Assembly (NCBI RefSeq): GCF_900103485.1 | Contig: NZ_FNHW01000001.1 | Coordinates: forward strand, 2,811,057 to 2,875,056 | From: Fictibacillus solisalsi | Lineage (GTDB): Bacteria > Bacillota > Bacilli > Bacillales > Fictibacillaceae | Direction: 5' to 3' | DNA length: 64,000 nucleotides | Shown: one piece after another, positions 52,216 to 61,008 of the stretch | Layout of the letters: each line of letters starts with the position of its first letter | Numbering within the stretch: the first letter of the stretch is position 1 | Position numbers and translations under genes: made by a program | The notes under the pieces: model-generated | What the model saw: the letters and a program-made list of their open reading frames with translations, nothing else | Told to the model about the DNA's origin: nothing | The model's database searches: none

Positions 52216-53398
52216 TTACGTTTCTCTCTCTTTCTGCATCAAGAATATATTCAGCCAATAACCGGCTAGAGTGTCCGACGTGATATTGGTTCCACATCGC
52301 CGAAAATTGCTGAACATTATTCATGTCATAACCCTTTTCTTTAATAACCTTTACCAATTCATAACTGTCAAAAACGATTGGTCCGGGAACCAAATTTTCA
52401 TAATCATCCCACAGACCCCTTGTTTTACAATACTCCTCAAGATCATAGGGGTAAAAGACCATCGGCCGGTTTAACAGTGAAAATTCATAAGGAATTGAAG
52501 AATAATCACTGATTAAAATATCGGTAATCAATAAAATTTCGTTGACGTCCCATCTGGAGGAATAATCGTAGACAAATCCTGGATAACGTGATTCTACATC
52601 TATCTTATGCGCGAGAACAGGGTGGCTGCGTACTAATAAAACATAATCATCGCCTAATTCCCGATACATCAGATCAAGATCAAGCGGCAGCTCAAATTGG
52701 TTCAAAAGATGGTCGCGATAGGTCGGTGCATACAAAATCACTTTTTTTTCTTTTAATGTGATGTTTTCCTGATATAACTTTTCTTTGATATCGTGCATTT
52801 GTTTTTCATCAAAAAAAAGATCGGTTCTAGGTACACCGGTCCGTAAAAAATTTGAGGATGAAAGTTGGAAGGCTTCTTTAAAGATACTAGCCATCGTATC
52901 AGATCCAACAACAACTTTGTGAAAGTTTTTGTAAACATTTAAAAACCGCTTATGAGCGCGCCGGCTTCTATAGGTGATGGACTCATCTTTCAATCCGAAT
53001 GTTTTAATAGCCCCAGCGGCATGCCAAAGTTGAATACATTCTGCCTCATTCTTAAATTTGATTGTTGAAAGAAAACCAAAATAATTATCCACAAGCACTA
53101 TTCTGGCAGTGGCCAGGTGATAGGCCGATCTGGCTATACTTATTATTGAATTATCAAATGGAATAACTTTCGCACCTGATTTATAAGGATTCAATTTAGG
53201 AAGTGCATTTTTTTTCGCCAAAAAAACAATAGGGCTATCCGGCTGCATCTTCTTCAATTCTTCATAAAGAAAAACCGAATTGTCTCCAAACGAAACAACA
53301 AAGGTTACTTTATTTTTCCTTAGCGGAAACAATTTGAAAAAATCAAACTGAAGCTTGAAGTAAAATAAATACAGCCAGATAGCAATTTCTTTAACCAT
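52199..53398 (-). CDS. tagB: Teichoic acid primase TagB
   Basis: 399 residues, single Glyphos_transf domain with IQLWHAAGAIKTFGLKDESI, TGVPRTDLFFDE, LYAPTYRDHL, VRSHPVLAHK and ILISDYSSIPYEFSLLNRPM. The amphipathic N-terminus (IAIWLYLFYFKLQFDFFKLF) likely attaches to the membrane. TagB adds the first glycerol phosphate to the ManNAc-GlcNAc-PP-undecaprenol made by TagO and TagA. It overlaps tagD by 8 bp and tagF by 17 bp. Confidence 0.9.
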   Translation of the reverse strand: MVKEIAIWLYLFYFKLQFDFFKLFPLRKNKVTFVVSFGDNSVFLYEELKKMQPDSPIVFLAKKNALPKLNPYKSGAKVIPFDNSIISIARSAYHLATARIVLVDNYFGFLSTIKFKNEAECIQLWHAAGAIKTFGLKDESITYRSRRAHKRFLNVYKNFHKVVVGSDTMASIFKEAFQLSSSNFLRTGVPRTDLFFDEKQMHDIKEKLYQENITLKEKKVILYAPTYRDHLLNQFELPLDLDLMYRELGDDYVLLVRSHPVLAHKIDVESRYPGFVYDYSSRWDVNEILLITDILISDYSSIPYEFSLLNRPMVFYPYDLEEYCKTRGLWDDYENLVPGPIVFDSYELVKVIKEKGYDMNNVQQFSAMWNQYHVGHSSRLLAEYILDAERERNVNASGS

Positions 53399-53789
53399 TG
53401 TTCACCGAGAATAAATCTTTTTTGATTTGGGAAGTAGAGATTCCGATCGTACGCGGCAAGTAAATCACATCGCAATACTCCTTCAAAAAATCAAATTTCC
53501 CTTCCCAATCGTCTCCCATAACAAAGATGTCCACATTGTGATCCACTACGTCTTTTACTTTTTGATCCCAGCTTTTTTCCTCAATTACTTCGTCCACATA
53601 ACGAATGGACTCCAAAATCATTTTTCGATTGTCAAAGCTGTGGTATGATTTTTTATTTTTAATCGCGTTAAATTCGTCACCGGAAAGACCAACAATCAGA
53701 TAGTCTCCCAAATCTTTTGCTCGTTTCAGCAAATTGATGTGTCCCCAATGAAGCAAGTCAAATGTCCCATAAGTCAATACTTTTCTCAT
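53391..53789 (-). CDS. tagD: Glycerol-3-phosphate cytidylyltransferase TagD
   Basis: 132 residues from the ATG at 53789 (MRKVLTYGTFDLLHWGHINL), with AGGAGTG upstream. It has the cytidylyltransferase HxGH motif (HWGH) and the RTIGISTSQI motif. It makes CDP-glycerol from CTP and glycerol-3-phosphate for TagB and TagF. It is the first gene of tagD-B-F-G-H and is divergent from tagA. Confidence 0.96.
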   Translation of the reverse strand: MRKVLTYGTFDLLHWGHINLLKRAKDLGDYLIVGLSGDEFNAIKNKKSYHSFDNRKMILESIRYVDEVIEEKSWDQKVKDVVDHNVDIFVMGDDWEGKFDFLKEYCDVIYLPRTIGISTSQIKKDLFSVNNG

Positions 53790-53871
53790 GGCCTTCACAC
53801 TCCTACTAAATAGAATGAAAAAATTACCTGTCCGACGTTATTCGGTCCATGTTTTAAATCTATGATAAAAA

Positions 53872-53888
53872 GGTAAATTTCACGTAAA
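53872..53888 (-). promoter_or_regulatory. Two TTTACS hexamers upstream of tagD
   Basis: On the minus strand TTTACG and TTTACC start 11 bp apart, followed after 4 bases by TATCAT, a possible -10. This may be a half-site of the PhoP type at the tagD promoter; only two repeats are present, so support is limited. Confidence 0.35.
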
Positions 53889-53948
53889 GTTTTATCGAGA
53901 GTCTCCGCAACAATAAAGCCTTACTTCATGGACAAAATACAAGGTTCA

Positions 53949-54000
53949 TTTACAAAAAATTAATCACACTTTTACAAAAGCAGCTCATTCATGATATAAT
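53949..54000 (+). promoter_or_regulatory. PhoP-type array 1 and promoter P1, tagA-tagD spacer
   Basis: TTTACA (53949), TTAATC (53960) and TTTACA (53971) start 11 bp apart. The last hexamer can also be a -35, with TATAAT at 53995-54000 after 18 bases. Overlap of the repeats with the -35 would fit repression of tagA. Confidence 0.55.
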
Positions 54001-54015
54001 AATTCGTAAAAATAC

Positions 54016-54047
54016 TTGCATTTTGGTACCCTTACTCATAATATAAT
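54016..54047 (+). promoter_or_regulatory. Promoter P2 of tagA
   Basis: TTGCAT at 54016-54021 with TAATAT after 17 bases, overlapping a perfect TATAAT at 54042-54047. The leader of about 135 bases starts with PhoP-type array 2 and ends with a palindrome at 54154-54169. Confidence 0.5.
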
Positions 54048-54048
54048 C

Positions 54049-54087
54049 TTTAAGTTTTTTTTACAAGCTCTTAATGAAGTTTTTACA
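54049..54087 (+). promoter_or_regulatory. PhoP-type array 2 downstream of the tagA promoter
   Basis: TTTAAG (54049), TTTACA (54060), TTAATG (54071) and TTTACA (54082) start exactly 11 bp apart. The array begins right after the TATAAT at 54042-54047, so bound protein would block tagA transcription. In B. subtilis PhoP represses tagAB and tagDEF in phosphate starvation from the same intergenic region. Binding here is inferred. Confidence 0.65.
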
Positions 54088-54190
54088 TTTCCTTCTTTTT
54101 TTAGGGAATGGGCCTATTTTAATAGGTTGATAGTAAGGTAGTTTAAGAGCCTACATACGTAAACGTATGAAAAAGTGAGGATCTGATGTT

Positions 54191-54949
54191 ATGAAAAATA
54201 CAGTGAATATACTAGGAATAAACTTTATAAATACAACCGTAAAACAATTCGTCCACACACTTGGATCTCACATCGAGAATCGTGAAAAGACATTTGTTGT
54301 AACTGCGAATCCCGAAATCGTCATGGATGCCCGCAAAAATGAGACGCTGATGAATATTATTCAGGGAGCAGATTATGTGACAGCCGATGGCATTGGGATA
54401 GTAAAATCGGCAGGACTTCTCGGAGTTCCTCTTCCTGAACGGGTACCGGGATTTGATGTCACCATGAGACTGCTGAAGCTTGCGAATAAAAAGGGGCTCA
54501 GCGTTTACTTGCTCGGCGGTAAGGATCGCGTCGTGGAAAAGGCAGCTGACCGAATTAAAAGCGACTTTCCAAATGTGAAGATTGCCGGCTATCATCATGG
54601 TTATTTCGACTTGGCAGATGATCAGATCATGAAGACGGTGGAAAGCACAAAGCCTGATATTATCCTCGTGGCATTGGGGGCTCCCCGCCAGGAACAATGG
54701 ATTTCAGAGAGCATGCCATTGTTTGACCATGGGATCTTTATCGGTGTTGGCGGCACCTTTGATGTCATTGCGGGCGAGGCAAAACGGGCCCCGGAAATCT
54801 GGCAGAAAATGAACCTGGAATGGTTTTACCGACTGGTTAGGCAGCCATCCCGCTGGAAACGCCAAATGGCACTGCCGCAATTTGCGTTTAAAATTTTGCA
54901 GCAAAAGCTTCAGAAAAATATTACACCAGCTGATAAGCCCTTCATGTAG
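54191..54949 (+). CDS. tagA: N-acetylmannosaminyltransferase TagA
   Basis: 252 residues of the WecG/TagA family: TANPEIVMDARKNETLMNII, YVTADGIGIVKSAGLLGVPL, PERVPGFDVTMRLL, ALGAPRQEQWI and GVGGTFDVIAGEAKRAPEIW. It transfers ManNAc from UDP-ManNAc to GlcNAc-PP-undecaprenol, the second step of wall teichoic acid linkage-unit synthesis. GTGAGG serves as RBS. It is divergent from tagD, the arrangement of B. subtilis 168, but alone on its strand. Confidence 0.95.
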   Translation: MKNTVNILGINFINTTVKQFVHTLGSHIENREKTFVVTANPEIVMDARKNETLMNIIQGADYVTADGIGIVKSAGLLGVPLPERVPGFDVTMRLLKLANKKGLSVYLLGGKDRVVEKAADRIKSDFPNVKIAGYHHGYFDLADDQIMKTVESTKPDIILVALGAPRQEQWISESMPLFDHGIFIGVGGTFDVIAGEAKRAPEIWQKMNLEWFYRLVRQPSRWKRQMALPQFAFKILQQKLQKNITPADKPFM

Positions 54950-54963
54950 GGGCTTATTTTTTT
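54933..54963 (+). terminator. Terminator behind tagA
   Basis: The stem ATAAGCCC / GGGCTTAT overlaps the tagA stop codon and is followed by seven or more T residues. Confidence 0.85.
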
Positions 54964-55119
54964 GTTGTCCGATCTTAACAGCATTTACAAAAAATGTAGA
55001 TTATATACGTTTATTTTTAATGATTATGATATAATCCATAAAGAGATATTCTTCAACAAATAATCAAATGAATCGACAATCCCTTTCGTAATAAACTGGG
55101 ATCGATATGAGGTGTACGA

Positions 55120-56163
55120 ATGTTATTTTTGACATTGCTTATATGTTTTTTTGCCTCTTTTTGTCTTACTCCATTAATAAAAAAATTGGCACTGGCGGTG
55201 GGAGCCGTTGACCGGCCATCTGAGCGGAAGGTTCATGCCACAGTGATGCCCCGTCTTGGCGGACTGGCCATATTTATCAGCTTCATTCTTGGCATCCTGA
55301 TCGCTCATCCACCGAATAAAACCGTTTGGCCCATTGCTCTTGGGGCATCAGTGATTATACTTACAGGCTTCCTGGACGATAAATTCGAGCTTTCTCCAAA
55401 ACTTAAGCTCCTGGGACAAATCACTGCGGCATTAATCATTGTTTTCATGGGGGATATTCAAGTCAATTTTATTAACCTTCCCTTTAATGGAAGGCTTGAA
55501 CTTGAATGGTTGAGCGTCCCTGTCACGGTGATTTGGATTTTGGCCATCACGAACTCGATCAACCTGATTGATGGATTGGACGGGCTCGCTGCAGGTGTTT
55601 CCTCCATTGTGTTGATTACCATCTCGATTATGGCGATGATCATGGGTGATGCATTTGTCCTGATGATTGCGTCTGTAACGTTATTCAGCACGCTCGGCTT
55701 TCTTTTTCATAATTTTTATCCGGCGAAGATTTTTATGGGAGACACAGGCGCCCTCTTCCTGGGCTTTATTATCGCCGTCGTTTCCCTTCTCGGATTTAAA
55801 AATGTAACCATGTTTTCATTGGTTGTTCCGGTTATCATTTTGGGGGTTCCCATTTCCGATACGATTTTTGCTATCATTCGTCGGATCGTTCATAAGCAGC
55901 CCATCTCATTGGCAGATAAATCACATCTTCACCATTGTTTACTTCGATTTGGGTTCTCACATCGAAAAACCGTTCTTATTATTTATGCCATGAGCTCGGT
56001 TTTCGGACTTGCTGCCATTATTTTTTCCACCTCCACGCTTTGGGGATCCATGATTATACTGGCGCTTCTCACCATCGGGATTGAACTGGTAGTGGAGGCG
56101 GTTGGACTGGTCAGCCAAAATTACAAACCTGTTTTAAACGCGATAAAACGACCTCAAAAATAA
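55120..56163 (+). CDS. Second TagO-like GlcNAc-1-P transferase
   Basis: 347 residues, a membrane protein with the same motifs as the TagO at 27276: DDKFELSPKLKLLGQITAAL, NSINLIDGLDGLAAG, IFMGDTGALFLGF and ADKSHLHHCLLRFGFSHRKT. The catalytic Asp pairs are intact, so it is probably active. It may start a second polymer or serve under different conditions. It stands between tagA and a TagE-like gene, with its own TATAAT about 90 bases upstream and terminator hairpins behind. Confidence 0.87.
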   Translation: MLFLTLLICFFASFCLTPLIKKLALAVGAVDRPSERKVHATVMPRLGGLAIFISFILGILIAHPPNKTVWPIALGASVIILTGFLDDKFELSPKLKLLGQITAALIIVFMGDIQVNFINLPFNGRLELEWLSVPVTVIWILAITNSINLIDGLDGLAAGVSSIVLITISIMAMIMGDAFVLMIASVTLFSTLGFLFHNFYPAKIFMGDTGALFLGFIIAVVSLLGFKNVTMFSLVVPVIILGVPISDTIFAIIRRIVHKQPISLADKSHLHHCLLRFGFSHRKTVLIIYAMSSVFGLAAIIFSTSTLWGSMIILALLTIGIELVVEAVGLVSQNYKPVLNAIKRPQK

Positions 56164-56164
56164 A

Positions 56165-56230
56165 AACAAGCTGCATCCCTCTGCAGCTTGTCCGGCTTTC
56201 AGACAACGTTTAGGTCTGGAAGCTTTTTTA
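56165..56230 (+). terminator. Two hairpins behind the second tagO-like gene
   Basis: A perfect stem ACAAGCTGCA / TGCAGCTTGT lacks a T tract. It is followed by GCTTTCAGAC / GTCTGGAAGC with TTTTTT, which looks like the actual terminator and reaches the end of the convergent glycosyltransferase gene. Confidence 0.65.
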
Positions 56231-57733
56231 ATGGCTGATTTTTCCAAACAGTGTTTCCCAATGCTGGAAATGAAGCTCTTCATTCCACTTTGCTTTTACC
56301 TTTTTATACCCTTCCTCCCCCATCGTCTTAGCTTTCTCAGGGTTCTTGAGCAGTTCAAGCATATAGCGGGCCAATTCATCCAGACTGCGGTTTTGAACGA
56401 GATATCCATCAACGCCATGGTCAATGAGGTCAGAAGGGCCATATTTAATGTTGTAACTGATCACGGGAGTGAAGTTCGCCATCGATTCCATGATCACAAG
56501 GCTGAGACCCTCATATTTGGAGGTAAGGACCGTAAAAAGGGATTGTTTGAAAACCTGTCCCACTTGATCGCAGTACCCTTTTAACTGCACATGCTGCTGT
56601 AAATCCAATTCATCAATCAGTTCCGCCAGTTCTTCCTCTGCGGGTCCCGATCCATGTATTTCAAGCCGGGTTTCCGGGCATTGGCCAACCACCTGTTTAA
56701 AGCTTCTGATTGCCTCATCAAGCCCTTTTTCTTCGTGCAGCCTGGACACAATCGAAACCAAATGAGGATCCTTTTGAATAGAAAACGTATCCTCCATGGG
56801 TGTAACAAAGTGAGGAATAACATATATGTTCCCCGGATTTCCGTATTGCTCCGCAATGTCCCGTTTCTGTTCTTTGGTTAACAGCACTAGAGCGTCTGCC
56901 TCCTTGAACCGGTCCAACAGTTCTTTATGATTCTTTTTAACGTCACTGCCCTTCTGATGAGGAAAAGAAAAATGATTGGTATGCACAGCAAGAATCCGGT
57001 AAGCCCGGTCTTTGTCGATATCCAAAACTTTGGCTGCGCTGCCAGGCCCGTCACAAATGACATAGGGTTTCCCTTCCGCCTGCTTGCACATTTCATTCAG
57101 CCAGCTGACGTGAAAATCCTCATTGGATGTATACATCTTACAGCTTAGGTCCTGTGCATTAAATAGAAAAAGTTTCTCGAGCTCCCCTGTTTCTCCGCTA
57201 TACCAGCGGCTTAAATAACAAAAACCGTGCTCTGTGCAGTAATTTTTCACTGTTGCCTTTTGTGTTGAAGGATGATAATGAGTTGTTCTATACAAATGGC
57301 CCTTGTAAAAATCTTCTCTCCTCGACCTTAATCTGTTTTCACTGTAATAATCTATATACTCCAGTTCTCCATTGGCATCACGTTTTTCATCTTTAAACAA
57401 TACACCATTTCTGAAATAGCGGTCATGATGCTTTCCATGGTTGATAAAGTAATCTTCTTCTGCCTCTGAGTGATCTTCTTCTGCTTTAAAGGCAACCGTA
57501 CTTTTCATTTTGTAAAAATCATGGATATCGAGAATGTCCACGTCTGGATGCAGCCGCCCCATCCCCTTTAGGGCGGCTTCCACCTCTGAGTAGTTCTTTT
57601 TGAAATTCAATGTTAAAAGGGTAACACTGTATCCCCTCTCACAAAGAAGCCGGGAGCGGTTCAGCATCACCCTTGTAATTCCACCTTTATCAATGTCAAT
57701 GTTGCCGATGACCATATATACCTTTTTCTTCAT
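56228..57733 (-). CDS. TagE/TarM-like teichoic acid glycosyltransferase
   Basis: 501 residues from the ATG at 57733 (MKKKVYMVIGNIDIDKGGIT); the longer frame starts at a TTG without RBS. The N-terminus, the DUF-like beta insert (~95-200, YFRNGVLFKDEKRDANGELE) and the GT4 domain (VSIVSRLHEEKGLDEAIRSF, LTSKYEGLSLVIMESMANFT) match the TagE/TarM group that adds glucose or GlcNAc to wall teichoic acid repeats. It would decorate polymer in the cytoplasm before export. It lies alone between two terminators, next to the tar genes. Confidence 0.8.
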   Translation of the reverse strand: MKKKVYMVIGNIDIDKGGITRVMLNRSRLLCERGYSVTLLTLNFKKNYSEVEAALKGMGRLHPDVDILDIHDFYKMKSTVAFKAEEDHSEAEEDYFINHGKHHDRYFRNGVLFKDEKRDANGELEYIDYYSENRLRSRREDFYKGHLYRTTHYHPSTQKATVKNYCTEHGFCYLSRWYSGETGELEKLFLFNAQDLSCKMYTSNEDFHVSWLNEMCKQAEGKPYVICDGPGSAAKVLDIDKDRAYRILAVHTNHFSFPHQKGSDVKKNHKELLDRFKEADALVLLTKEQKRDIAEQYGNPGNIYVIPHFVTPMEDTFSIQKDPHLVSIVSRLHEEKGLDEAIRSFKQVVGQCPETRLEIHGSGPAEEELAELIDELDLQQHVQLKGYCDQVGQVFKQSLFTVLTSKYEGLSLVIMESMANFTPVISYNIKYGPSDLIDHGVDGYLVQNRSLDELARYMLELLKNPEKAKTMGEEGYKKVKAKWNEELHFQHWETLFGKISH

Positions 57734-57801
57734 GTCTGACAGACCTTTCTGTACGGATATTTCTTGTTTATTTCCCCTTCGGCTCTTCAATCAATCCTAA
57801 A

Positions 57802-57842
57802 TGTAAAAAAGGATGAAAGAGAGGGATTCTCTTTCATCCTTA
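57802..57842 (-). terminator. Terminator behind the tar operon
   Basis: A 14-base stem, AAGGATGAAAGAGA pairing with TCTCTTTCATCCTT around GGGAT, is followed by TTTTTTAC on the minus strand. Confidence 0.87.
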
Positions 57843-57846
57843 AAAT

Positions 57847-59742
57847 TTATGATTGAAGTTCTTCTTCGTCCTCTTCCCCAATTCTGAGAAAAATACGGTC
57901 AACCACCCGTTCACTCGCTTTTCCGTCAATATCATCAAAGAAGTAGTTTACAAACGGCTGCACCTTTTCCATTTTAAAGTCTTCCCTTTTGATGGTAGAA
58001 ACCAGCTGGTCTGTTGTTTTGACAAGCGGTCCCGGGATGAAGGAATGGTAATCAAAATAAAAATCCCTTTTTTGAATGTATTCCTCCACATCATACGCAA
58101 AGAAAATCATCGGTTTGTTTAACAGAGCGTACTCAAAGCAAACGGAAGAATAATCGGTAATCAGAATATCAGTTACAAACAAGAGATCATTGATTTCCCG
58201 GTAGGACGAGAAGTCATAGAAAAATTCGCTGTATTGATAAGGAATGCTAAAATCATTTTTAACAAAAGGGTGGACTTTAAATAAGAAGACATACTCATCT
58301 TTGAGTTCTTCATAAATCTTGTCAAGATTCAGCATTTCCATATTATAATGTGCAGATTGTTGGCCGTTCCCCCTGAAGGTAGGCGCAAAGGTAATCACCT
58401 TTTTATCCCTTAAGAACGGAAATTCTTCGTATAATCGTTCTTTCACTTCTCTTTGGTAGGCTTTATCAAAGAACACATCAGTTCTTGGTATTCCCGTCGG
58501 GACAACATACTCGTCTGAAATGCCGAAGCCTTCCGCATAATATTTGCCAATATTATGTGAGCTGACAATTGCTTTCGTGTAATTCCGGTGGTTTAGCGAC
58601 TTCGGAGAAGGCCCACCTGGTCTTCCCAAACGGCTGAATCCAAACGTCTTAAATGCACCAACCGCATGCCAGAGCTGAACAAGTTCAGCCTTATCCCTGA
58701 TCTTCAGCGGATAGACTAGCGGATAAAAGTCATCCAGGACAATAAATTTAGAGGTTGCCATATCATACGCAAGCCGGATCAGTTCAGTGTAGCTCTTTTT
58801 GACCCCTACACCCTTTTTTAGCATAAAATGATAATCAAAATCGAGATTTCGCTTCAGCATTTCTTCATATACAAACTGAAAATTCCCGCTCATATCTTCA
58901 CGGCTGTCAGAGGCAAACAACACCTTTTTCTCCTTGATCGGGAAGAGGCAGCAAAAGTTATAAATTTGCTTGAACACTTTGGAATAAAAGAATCGGTAAA
59001 ATGGCGTTCTTCTGATGGCTTCATCCATATCAAGCTCGGCCGGATCAAAGTCCTTCAATTTGGACGAAACCAATTTTAGTGTTTTTACTTCCCGGTCATA
59101 CGTGGCCAAAAGGTTATATTTCAAGTGCCTTCTTGCAGAGAAGTACTCCATTTTGGCAGAATAAAAACCATTTGGCAGGAAAGACTCGATATTTCCAAGC
59201 GGAAACCTTTTTCTCACAATATCGTGTCCTGGTACATTCATTTCGATTTCGATATAAAACGCATATTCGGAATCAATCAGCGGTTTGTTGCCCAATTCAA
59301 CGCGGGAAAAATTAATCTCCCCCTGAAACCCGGCCCATTTATAATCCTCACTGATCGTTTCATTCAGACGCAATCCGTCAACTTTTATATCCTGCAATGG
59401 AATATGAATGTCCGGAAGGTTCTTCTTATTGACCACATTGACCAGTATCAATCTTTTTTTCACATAATCATCTTCGTGAATAGGAATATTATCCAAGTAA
59501 TAATAACCTTTGATTTTCATTACTGGCCCCGTAAAGGACAAATGAGTAATTTTCCGCCGGGGCACCAGATTATCTCTGACACCTGCCATTTCCTTTATGA
59601 GAGGAAGGGTGGGCTCCAACTTGTCTTTTTTTATGATAACGTGCTTGTCATTAATTATTAAATCCTGGTCAGGAAGTTGCTGCTGCTGGTTATTATTTCT
59701 GCCTAGCATCCTTCTCAGTTTTCTTTTAACCCTCGTAATCAT
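57847..59742 (-). CDS. tarL: TarL-like ribitol phosphate polymerase
   Basis: 631 residues. An N-terminal beta-rich region (~60-240) precedes the Glyphos_transf domain with VQLWHAVGAFKTFGFSRLGR, TGIPRTDVFFDK, FAPTFRGNG, FKVHPFV and ILITDYSSVCFEYALLNKPM. The length agrees with TarL of ribitol-type strains, and the gene is in one operon with tarI and tarJ, which supply CDP-ribitol. Ribitol phosphate chain extension is therefore inferred; the sequence family alone would also allow glycerol phosphate. GGAG lies 8 bases before the ATG. Confidence 0.77.
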   Translation of the reverse strand: MITRVKRKLRRMLGRNNNQQQQLPDQDLIINDKHVIIKKDKLEPTLPLIKEMAGVRDNLVPRRKITHLSFTGPVMKIKGYYYLDNIPIHEDDYVKKRLILVNVVNKKNLPDIHIPLQDIKVDGLRLNETISEDYKWAGFQGEINFSRVELGNKPLIDSEYAFYIEIEMNVPGHDIVRKRFPLGNIESFLPNGFYSAKMEYFSARRHLKYNLLATYDREVKTLKLVSSKLKDFDPAELDMDEAIRRTPFYRFFYSKVFKQIYNFCCLFPIKEKKVLFASDSREDMSGNFQFVYEEMLKRNLDFDYHFMLKKGVGVKKSYTELIRLAYDMATSKFIVLDDFYPLVYPLKIRDKAELVQLWHAVGAFKTFGFSRLGRPGGPSPKSLNHRNYTKAIVSSHNIGKYYAEGFGISDEYVVPTGIPRTDVFFDKAYQREVKERLYEEFPFLRDKKVITFAPTFRGNGQQSAHYNMEMLNLDKIYEELKDEYVFLFKVHPFVKNDFSIPYQYSEFFYDFSSYREINDLLFVTDILITDYSSVCFEYALLNKPMIFFAYDVEEYIQKRDFYFDYHSFIPGPLVKTTDQLVSTIKREDFKMEKVQPFVNYFFDDIDGKASERVVDRIFLRIGEEDEEELQS

Positions 59743-59797
59743 TTACTGAACTCCAATCTATTCCTCATTTCTGCTGTATCAAATCGAATGAATGCTT

Positions 59798-60961
59798 TTA
59801 TTTCATAATCGCGTTTACTAAGCGTTCTGCGGCTTTGCCATCCGCATAGTCAAAGAATCGGTCTCTGAAGGCATTGATTTTTTGATAATCATACTCACCC
59901 TGCTTAATCCAATTCCCAAGCGCCACGGTTTCATTAAAAAACGGGCCAGGGATAAAAGACTGGTAATCATAATAAAAGTTGCGTTCAGATTTATATTCTT
60001 CCAAATCCGTCGCAAAAAATGCGATAGGACGCCCCAGCAGGCTGTATTCAAAGATAACGGATGAATAATCTGTAATCAAGAGATCCGAAATAATCATTAA
60101 TTCATTGATCGTAAAATTCTGCTTGATTTCAAATACAAACTGCTCGGCAGAAGGCTCGATTGTCACCGGGGTTGTAATATACGGATGCAAATGCACAAGC
60201 AGGGCATACTCGTCTCCAAGTACTTTTTGGAGTGCTTCAAAATGGATCGGACATTCAAATTGATCCTGGTAATGGCTCTTTCCCCGAAAGGTCGGCGCAT
60301 ACAGGAGCAATTTCTTATTCTTCAGCTGCGGATATTTTTCATAAAAACGTTCTTTCACCTTCGCATGCTTTTCTTTCATGAAGAAGTAATCCGTTCGGGG
60401 TATGCCCCATGGCATGACTTTTTCTTCATCCATGTCAAAAGCCTCCGCATAAAAAGGAATAACCTCTGACGAACTGACAGCCACCTTAGAATAGTTCGAA
60501 TGGATCTTCACATGCTCCAAATAATTCCGGCTTGGGCCAAACGAGTTGTCAATTGTACTGTACCCAAACTTTTTAAACGCGCCGGCTGCATGCCATAACT
60601 GTATGATTTCCGAGCCTTTTCTCGGCTTGATGCAATATACCGGAAAGTAATAGTCATCAATAAAAAAGTATTTGGAAGTCGCCAGATGATAGCTGGCCTT
60701 TATCATGTGCAACACGTAATCCAGTTTTCCCGCAAACGAGGAATCGAACTTCTTTAATAAGAAATACATATCATATTGATGCTTCCTGGTTCGTTGAATC
60801 TCTTTATAAACATAAGCAAGATTACCCGTGAGCTTATCGGCTCGATAAGACGCAAAGGTAACCTTGTTCATTTTTAATGGAAAGAGGATGGAACAAAGGA
60901 AGAAGATCATACGGATAAATTGCTTAACTGTTATGGTGGGCAGCAATTTCAAAAATGACAT
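59798..60961 (-). CDS. TarK/TarF-like teichoic acid primase
   Basis: 387 residues, single Glyphos_transf domain with IQLWHAAGAFKKFGYSTIDN, WGIPRTDYFFMK, LYAPTFRGKS, VHLHPYI and LLITDYSSVIFEYSLLGRPI. The hydrophobic amphipathic N-terminus suits membrane association. TarF (adds glycerol phosphate) and TarK (adds the first ribitol phosphate) are of this size and cannot be told apart here. Position between tarJ and tarL in the tar operon suggests it primes the ribitol polymer. Confidence 0.75.
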   Translation of the reverse strand: MSFLKLLPTITVKQFIRMIFFLCSILFPLKMNKVTFASYRADKLTGNLAYVYKEIQRTRKHQYDMYFLLKKFDSSFAGKLDYVLHMIKASYHLATSKYFFIDDYYFPVYCIKPRKGSEIIQLWHAAGAFKKFGYSTIDNSFGPSRNYLEHVKIHSNYSKVAVSSSEVIPFYAEAFDMDEEKVMPWGIPRTDYFFMKEKHAKVKERFYEKYPQLKNKKLLLYAPTFRGKSHYQDQFECPIHFEALQKVLGDEYALLVHLHPYITTPVTIEPSAEQFVFEIKQNFTINELMIISDLLITDYSSVIFEYSLLGRPIAFFATDLEEYKSERNFYYDYQSFIPGPFFNETVALGNWIKQGEYDYQKINAFRDRFFDYADGKAAERLVNAIMK

Positions 60962-61008
60962 TTTCCATCCTCCCCTTTCATTTTTTTATGGCAGGGAAAG
61001 ATATTCAA

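Noticed and set aside
54975-54989. TTAACA and TTTACA before the second tagO-like gene as a PhoP site
   Set aside because: Only two hexamers, 9 bp apart instead of 11, and far from the -10 box; weaker than the other arrays.
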